A stretch of DNA of 9,934 nucleotides from Chloroflexales bacterium (GTDB taxonomy: Bacteria; Chloroflexota; Chloroflexia; Chloroflexales; Chloroflexaceae), in the NCBI GenBank assembly GCA_013336035.1, contig JAAXUL010000225.1, positions 1 to 9,934 on the forward strand, written 5' to 3'. This document shows, in pieces, positions 7,649 to 9,934 of the stretch. The position numbers and the translations under genes were made by a program. The notes beneath the pieces are model-generated. The model saw only the letters and a list, made by a program, of their open reading frames with translations, did not search any database and had not been told where the DNA came from. Every line of letters begins with the position of its first letter. Within the stretch, counting starts at the first letter, position 1.

Positions 7649-7712
7649 TATGTGACGGAATGTCACCTGACACCCGCACACCACCAGTTGTCGGGTGACA
7701 TTCCGTCACATA
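7649..7712. repeat. Nested 64-bp inverted repeat (24-bp arms, one mismatch, 16-nt loop)
   Basis: The arms 7649-7667 and 7694-7712 pair perfectly over 19 bp. Pairing continues to 7672/7689 with a single T-G mismatch at 7668/7693, leaving the loop 7673-7688. Each arm is itself dyadic: GTGAC-5-GTCAC at 7652-7666 and again at 7695-7709. The outer ends are both TA, as would occur for a small non-autonomous element duplicating a TA target. It lies between the ATPase promoter and the end of the upstream minus-strand gene. It has no adjacent T-run, so it is at best an atypical terminator. Confidence 0.9.
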
Positions 7713-7749
7713 GATTCGTCGCCGTCAGCAACGCAGGGCATCGATAGCC

Positions 7750-8919
7750 TCAAGGTGGACAGTGATGCCCCTGGCTCTGCTCCTCCAGGAACGCCTCCCA
7801 GCGGTTCGCGGCGATCTCGACGACCTCGCCGTGGTCGGGCCAGACGCGGCGCAGCTGCGAGACGGCGTCGTCGCCCGTGCCGTTCGCCTTCCCCAGCACG
7901 TAGGCCGGCACCCCGTTCTGCTTGATGTGCTGCTCCATCAGCCGCCCGTAGGCATTGAGGCCCGCGGCGTCGACGGCGCGCTCGCCGAAGATCAGGAACA
8001 GCAGCGGCGTATCACAGCGCTCGCAGCGGTGGAGCAGGGCCGCGGTCTGCTGGGGCGCCCGGAAGGGCAGGTTGTAGCGTTGCTCCAGCGCCCGCTCCTG
8101 GGCCAGGACCTGGTCGAGCATAGTGAGCGCGCCGATGTCGTCGACGCTGAGACCCTGCCCGCGCCGGCGTCGTGGCGGGTCATCATCGTCGAGGTCGCGG
8201 GCCTTGCGCCGCTGCTTGCGCCGCTTCGGCGGCAGGCCGTTCAGGCGCCGGCGATCGTTCTCCAGCTTCTTGCGGAGCTTCACCGCCTTCTCGTGGTCGG
8301 CCCGCTCGCGCGCCACCCGCCGCACCTCCGCCTCGGAGAACGTCCAGCGCCCGCCCTCCTTGCGGCCCAGCTCGCCGCTCCGGGCGAGCTCCGCGACCCG
8401 GCCCGTGCTCAGGCCCAGGCGCCGGGCGGCCTCCTCTAGCGTCAGCCGCCGCGACTTTGCTGACGGCTGCTTCGCCGGTGTCTCCTTTACCTGCGGCTGC
8501 TTCGCCTGCGACTGACGCGGCGGCCTGGGTGGCGGGGGCAGCGGGGCAAGGTGGGCCGTCGGGACCAGGGGGAGGCTGTCGAGCACCTCCCAGGTCGCGA
8601 GTGCGATAGTACCGTCCGTCACCTCAACGCCGTCCATCACGGCCGCGGCCGCCTTGGCCGTCTCGGTGAGCTCCTCGGCGAGGGCGATCAGCTCGGCGCG
8701 GGCGGAGCCGCGCAGGTTGCCCTGGGCATCGAGCCGGTCACGCAGGGCGTGAAGCTGAAACACGGTGCGGGCGCGGGTGATTGCTGCCTCCCGCACGAGT
8801 GGCTCGGCGTCGGCGCTGACCGTGATGCCCTCCGTCGTCATTGCCTGCTGGATGCGGAGGTGGGCGATGCGCCAGGAGAGGTTCTCCAGTTCCCTGATCA
8901 GGGCCTGGCCCCAGCGCAC
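7750..8919 (-). CDS. Unrecognised protein with excisionase-like helix-turn-helix and CxxC motif
   Basis: A 389-residue product if started at the GTG at 8919, which has no convincing Shine-Dalgarno. I do not recognise the family. Residues 1-115 look helical. A Pro- and Lys/Gln-rich linker follows (about 125-157). Residues 158-205 (LTLEEAARRLGLS ... RWTFSEAEVRRV) match the pattern of excisionase/MerR-type DNA-binding domains. A very basic, probably coiled stretch follows (206-255). The C-terminal domain carries CERC at 299-302, then LLFLIFGE, and a conserved-looking GDDAVSQLRRVWP. A DNA-binding or recombination-directionality role is an inference from the HTH and the nearby recombinases. The reading frame is clearly coding further upstream, with no start codon, to about 9120. 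The true N-terminus is probably the out-of-frame ATG at 9130. Confidence 0.75.
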   Translation of the reverse strand: MRWGQALIRELENLSWRIAHLRIQQAMTTEGITVSADAEPLVREAAITRARTVFQLHALRDRLDAQGNLRGSARAELIALAEELTETAKAAAAVMDGVEVTDGTIALATWEVLDSLPLVPTAHLAPLPPPPRPPRQSQAKQPQVKETPAKQPSAKSRRLTLEEAARRLGLSTGRVAELARSGELGRKEGGRWTFSEAEVRRVARERADHEKAVKLRKKLENDRRRLNGLPPKRRKQRRKARDLDDDDPPRRRRGQGLSVDDIGALTMLDQVLAQERALEQRYNLPFRAPQQTAALLHRCERCDTPLLFLIFGERAVDAAGLNAYGRLMEQHIKQNGVPAYVLGKANGTGDDAVSQLRRVWPDHGEVVEIAANRWEAFLEEQSQGHHCPP

Positions 8920-9130
8920 GCCGATCGACTTCGTAGCGGCGAAGTCCTGGAGGAAGCTGCGGATGACATGCCTGGAGGAGGCAACCGTGCGAACCTCGCT
9001 GGCGATCTCCTGGGTGAGGTAGGGGGCGGCATTATCCTCGTTGAGCTCGGAGTCGTCGCTGAAGGTGGCTTCGCTCTGGTCGACGAGGCTGGGCGCGGGA
9101 CGTAATGCCGACTCGGGGGAGTCCCAACAT
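8920..9130 (-). other. 5' coding extension of the 7750-8919 gene, separated from its start by a one-base frameshift
   Basis: On the minus strand the frame of the 7750-8919 gene stays open to a TAA at 9148-9150. It reads like protein (for example SFLQDFAATKSIG just before the GTG) with GC-biased third positions, but contains no ATG, GTG or TTG. An ATG at 9130-9128 preceded by AGGG at 5-nt spacing lies in another frame. Removing one base from the five-G run at 9115-9119 (five Cs in the coding sense) joins it to the main frame, giving MLGLPESALRP and a product of 459 residues. This may be a sequencing or assembly error, a disabling mutation or a slippage switch. Confidence 0.6.
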
Positions 9131-9213
9131 TCACGCCCTGTAGCGCATTAACCGTTTTCGAGTGAGAACGACCGTCAGTTCCACCGTGAGATAGTCACCC
9201 GAAGGCCCTATAG

Positions 9214-9239
9214 TGCCAGAGAATGCGCCATCTCTGGCA
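9214..9239. repeat. 9-bp inverted repeat with 8-bp spacer, recombinase-site-like
   Basis: TGCCAGAGA (9214-9222) and TCTCTGGCA (9231-9239) are exact reverse complements around ATGCGCCA. The same arm TCTCTGGCA recurs at 9308-9316. The geometry resembles a tyrosine-recombinase core site, and the site lies 125 bp before the second recombinase. Confidence 0.8.
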
Positions 9240-9274
9240 TAGTGCGAGGGCGTAACCTGACTGTGATGCCAAAA

Positions 9275-9294
9275 CGAGGATGTGTTTCTCCTCG
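9275..9294. repeat. 6-bp inverted repeat with 8-bp spacer
   Basis: CGAGGA (9275-9280) and TCCTCG (9289-9294) flank TGTGTTTC. The spacer length equals that of the repeat at 9214-9239. It is short enough to be chance when taken alone. Confidence 0.5.
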
Positions 9295-9364
9295 ACAAGT
9301 CTGGATTTCTCTGGCAAACTAAGCAGCACTGGTACGGTAACCCCTCTCCTGGCCAGGAGCTGCG

Positions 9365-9812
9365 ATGGAAGCGACCCTCGCCGAGCACCTCCCGGCCTTT
9401 CTCGATGACATGGCCCGGGTGGCGCGCCTACCGCTACGAGCTGGCCGCCGCGGCCGTCGCCCTGACTGCCCCCCTCGACCAGCTCACCCTGGCAGACCTG
9501 GAGCGCTGGGCAGACCGAGGCGCGGTCTCCCCGAGCACCATCGCCCGCCGCACCGCAACCCTCAGCCGCTTCTTCACCTGGGCCATCCGCCATCAGCTCT
9601 GCACTGTCCACCCCCTCGCCGTGCGCGAGCCCACCCGGCGGCGCCAGCGGCTCCCCCGCCCGATCGAAAGCAGTACCGACCGCACCGCCCTTGAGCAAGC
9701 GATTGCCGCTGCCCCTCAGCCCTATCGGCTCCTCTTCACCTTGCTGCGCGAGACCGGCATGCGCGCTGGTGAGGTGCTCGCGCTGACCCTGGGCGATGTC
9801 AGCCTGGCCCCT
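9365..9812 (+). pseudogene. Tyrosine recombinase, frameshifted and 3'-truncated
   Basis: It starts at an ATG with AGGAG 5 nt upstream and reads LAEHLPAFLDDMAR, a typical recombinase N-terminus. From about 9426 the homology-like reading moves to another frame: YRYELAAAAVAL, LADLERWADRG, then ARRTATLSRFFTWAIRH and LLRETGMRAGEVLAL, which contains the first catalytic arginine (codon 9762-9764). Related enzymes usually have about ten residues between FLDDMAR and YRYEL. Only 10 nt are present, consistent with a deletion of about 20 nt (inference). After GDVSLAP (to about 9812) the reading no longer resembles a recombinase, so the catalytic Lys, HxxR, second His and Tyr are all missing. The remaining product cannot be an active recombinase. 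It is different from the intact enzyme at 5084-6064. Confidence 0.8.
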
Positions 9813-9885
9813 ATGTGCTACGATGGCCTTGGACAGATCGCCCTGGGAAACCCGTTGCAAACGAGGGCGGTAGAAGGACCGAACG

Positions 9886-9934
9886 ATGAGTACCAAGCCC
9901 ATCGCCCCCCAAGCGAGCCCAGCCGAGCGCCCTT
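9886..9934 (+). CDS. Start of an unidentified gene, cut by the window edge
   Basis: An ATG at 9886 with AGAAGGA at 9872-9878 (7-nt spacing) opens a frame reading MSTKPIAPQASPAERP to the window end. Sixteen residues are too few to identify it. It lies directly after the point where the second recombinase loses its sequence, so it could be the first gene of an inserted element, but no inverted repeat or transposase motif is visible. Confidence 0.45.
   Translation, partial: MSTKPIAPQASPAERP

Larger units (their letters stand above)
9131..9364. other. Non-coding interval between divergent genes, rich in short dyads
   Basis: No gene is supported in this interval. It contains inverted repeats at 9214-9239 and 9275-9294, a third copy of one arm at 9308-9316, and the 14-bp palindrome CTCCTGGCCAGGAG at 9346-9359, whose right end (AGGAG, 9355-9359) is the Shine-Dalgarno of the recombinase fragment. 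It probably holds the promoters of both flanking genes, but I see no convincing -35/-10 pair. Confidence 0.5.

Noticed and set aside
7649..7666. CRP-type operator TGTGA-N6-TCACA in the nested repeat
   Set aside because: The spacing is 7 rather than 6 and the last base does not fit. The dyad is better read as GTGAC-5-GTCAC.
7568..7712. Integron attC sites or a CRISPR array
   Set aside because: The GTTRRRY/RYYYAAC core motifs and unpaired stem bases of attC are absent. There are only two different palindromes and no regular spacer pattern.
7762..8439. Long plus-strand frame opposite the HTH gene
   Set aside because: It is the complement of a GC-rich coding frame, has no domain-like sequence, and its composition (Leu/Val/Ala/Arg-rich) is typical of an antisense shadow.
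9195..9902. 235-codon minus-strand frame across the second recombinase
   Set aside because: It is antisense to readable recombinase motifs on the plus strand and is Gly/Ala/Arg-rich without recognisable domains.

Overview
The window is GC-rich bacterial DNA. It looks like a Chloroflexota-type genome (filamentous anoxygenic phototroph relatives such as Roseiflexus, Kouleothrix or Oscillochloris): very large soluble PAS/GAF hybrid kinases, CHAT proteins, many solitary tyrosine recombinases and C-ending codons are typical there. This assignment is an inference from gene style and no marker gene confirms it.

Layout, left to right. (1) 1-123 looks like the end of an IS21-type insertion sequence. 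(2) 124-555 is the 3' part of a CHAT-protease gene whose 5' part was replaced by that element. (3) 556-779 is an AT-rich promoter region. (4) 780-4928 encodes a 1382-residue cytoplasmic hybrid histidine kinase (PAS-GAF-PAS-PAS-GAF-GAF-HisKA-HATPase-REC), the only clear housekeeping-style gene here. (5) 5040-5070 is an 11-bp inverted repeat with a 9-bp spacer, just ahead of an intact tyrosine recombinase (5084-6064). (6) Convergent with it, on the minus strand, is an archaeal-type ATPase with a C-terminal PD-(D/E)XK-like domain (6097-7557). (7) 7558-7749 holds two exceptional palindromes: a perfect 53-bp one (7568-7620) with a TATAAT -10 box at its centre, and a nested 64-bp one (7649-7712). 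(8) On the minus strand, 7750-8919 encodes an unrecognised protein with an excisionase-like helix-turn-helix and a CxxC pair. Its coding signal continues upstream to an ATG at 9130 but is broken by a one-base shift in a run of five Gs. (9) 9131-9364 is non-coding and holds further inverted repeats. (10) 9365-9812 is a second tyrosine recombinase, now a pseudogene with an internal frame change and no C-terminal catalytic half. (11) A new gene starts at 9886 and leaves the window.

The region right of the kinase therefore reads as a layered mobile or accessory region: two recombinases, an excisionase-like DNA-binding protein, a nuclease-like ATPase and several dyad sites. The intact recombinase with its adjacent dyad, and the ATPase with its promoter inside a perfect palindrome, are the best candidates for a functioning, little-described unit. 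The two edges of the window show gene disruption by separate insertions or rearrangements.
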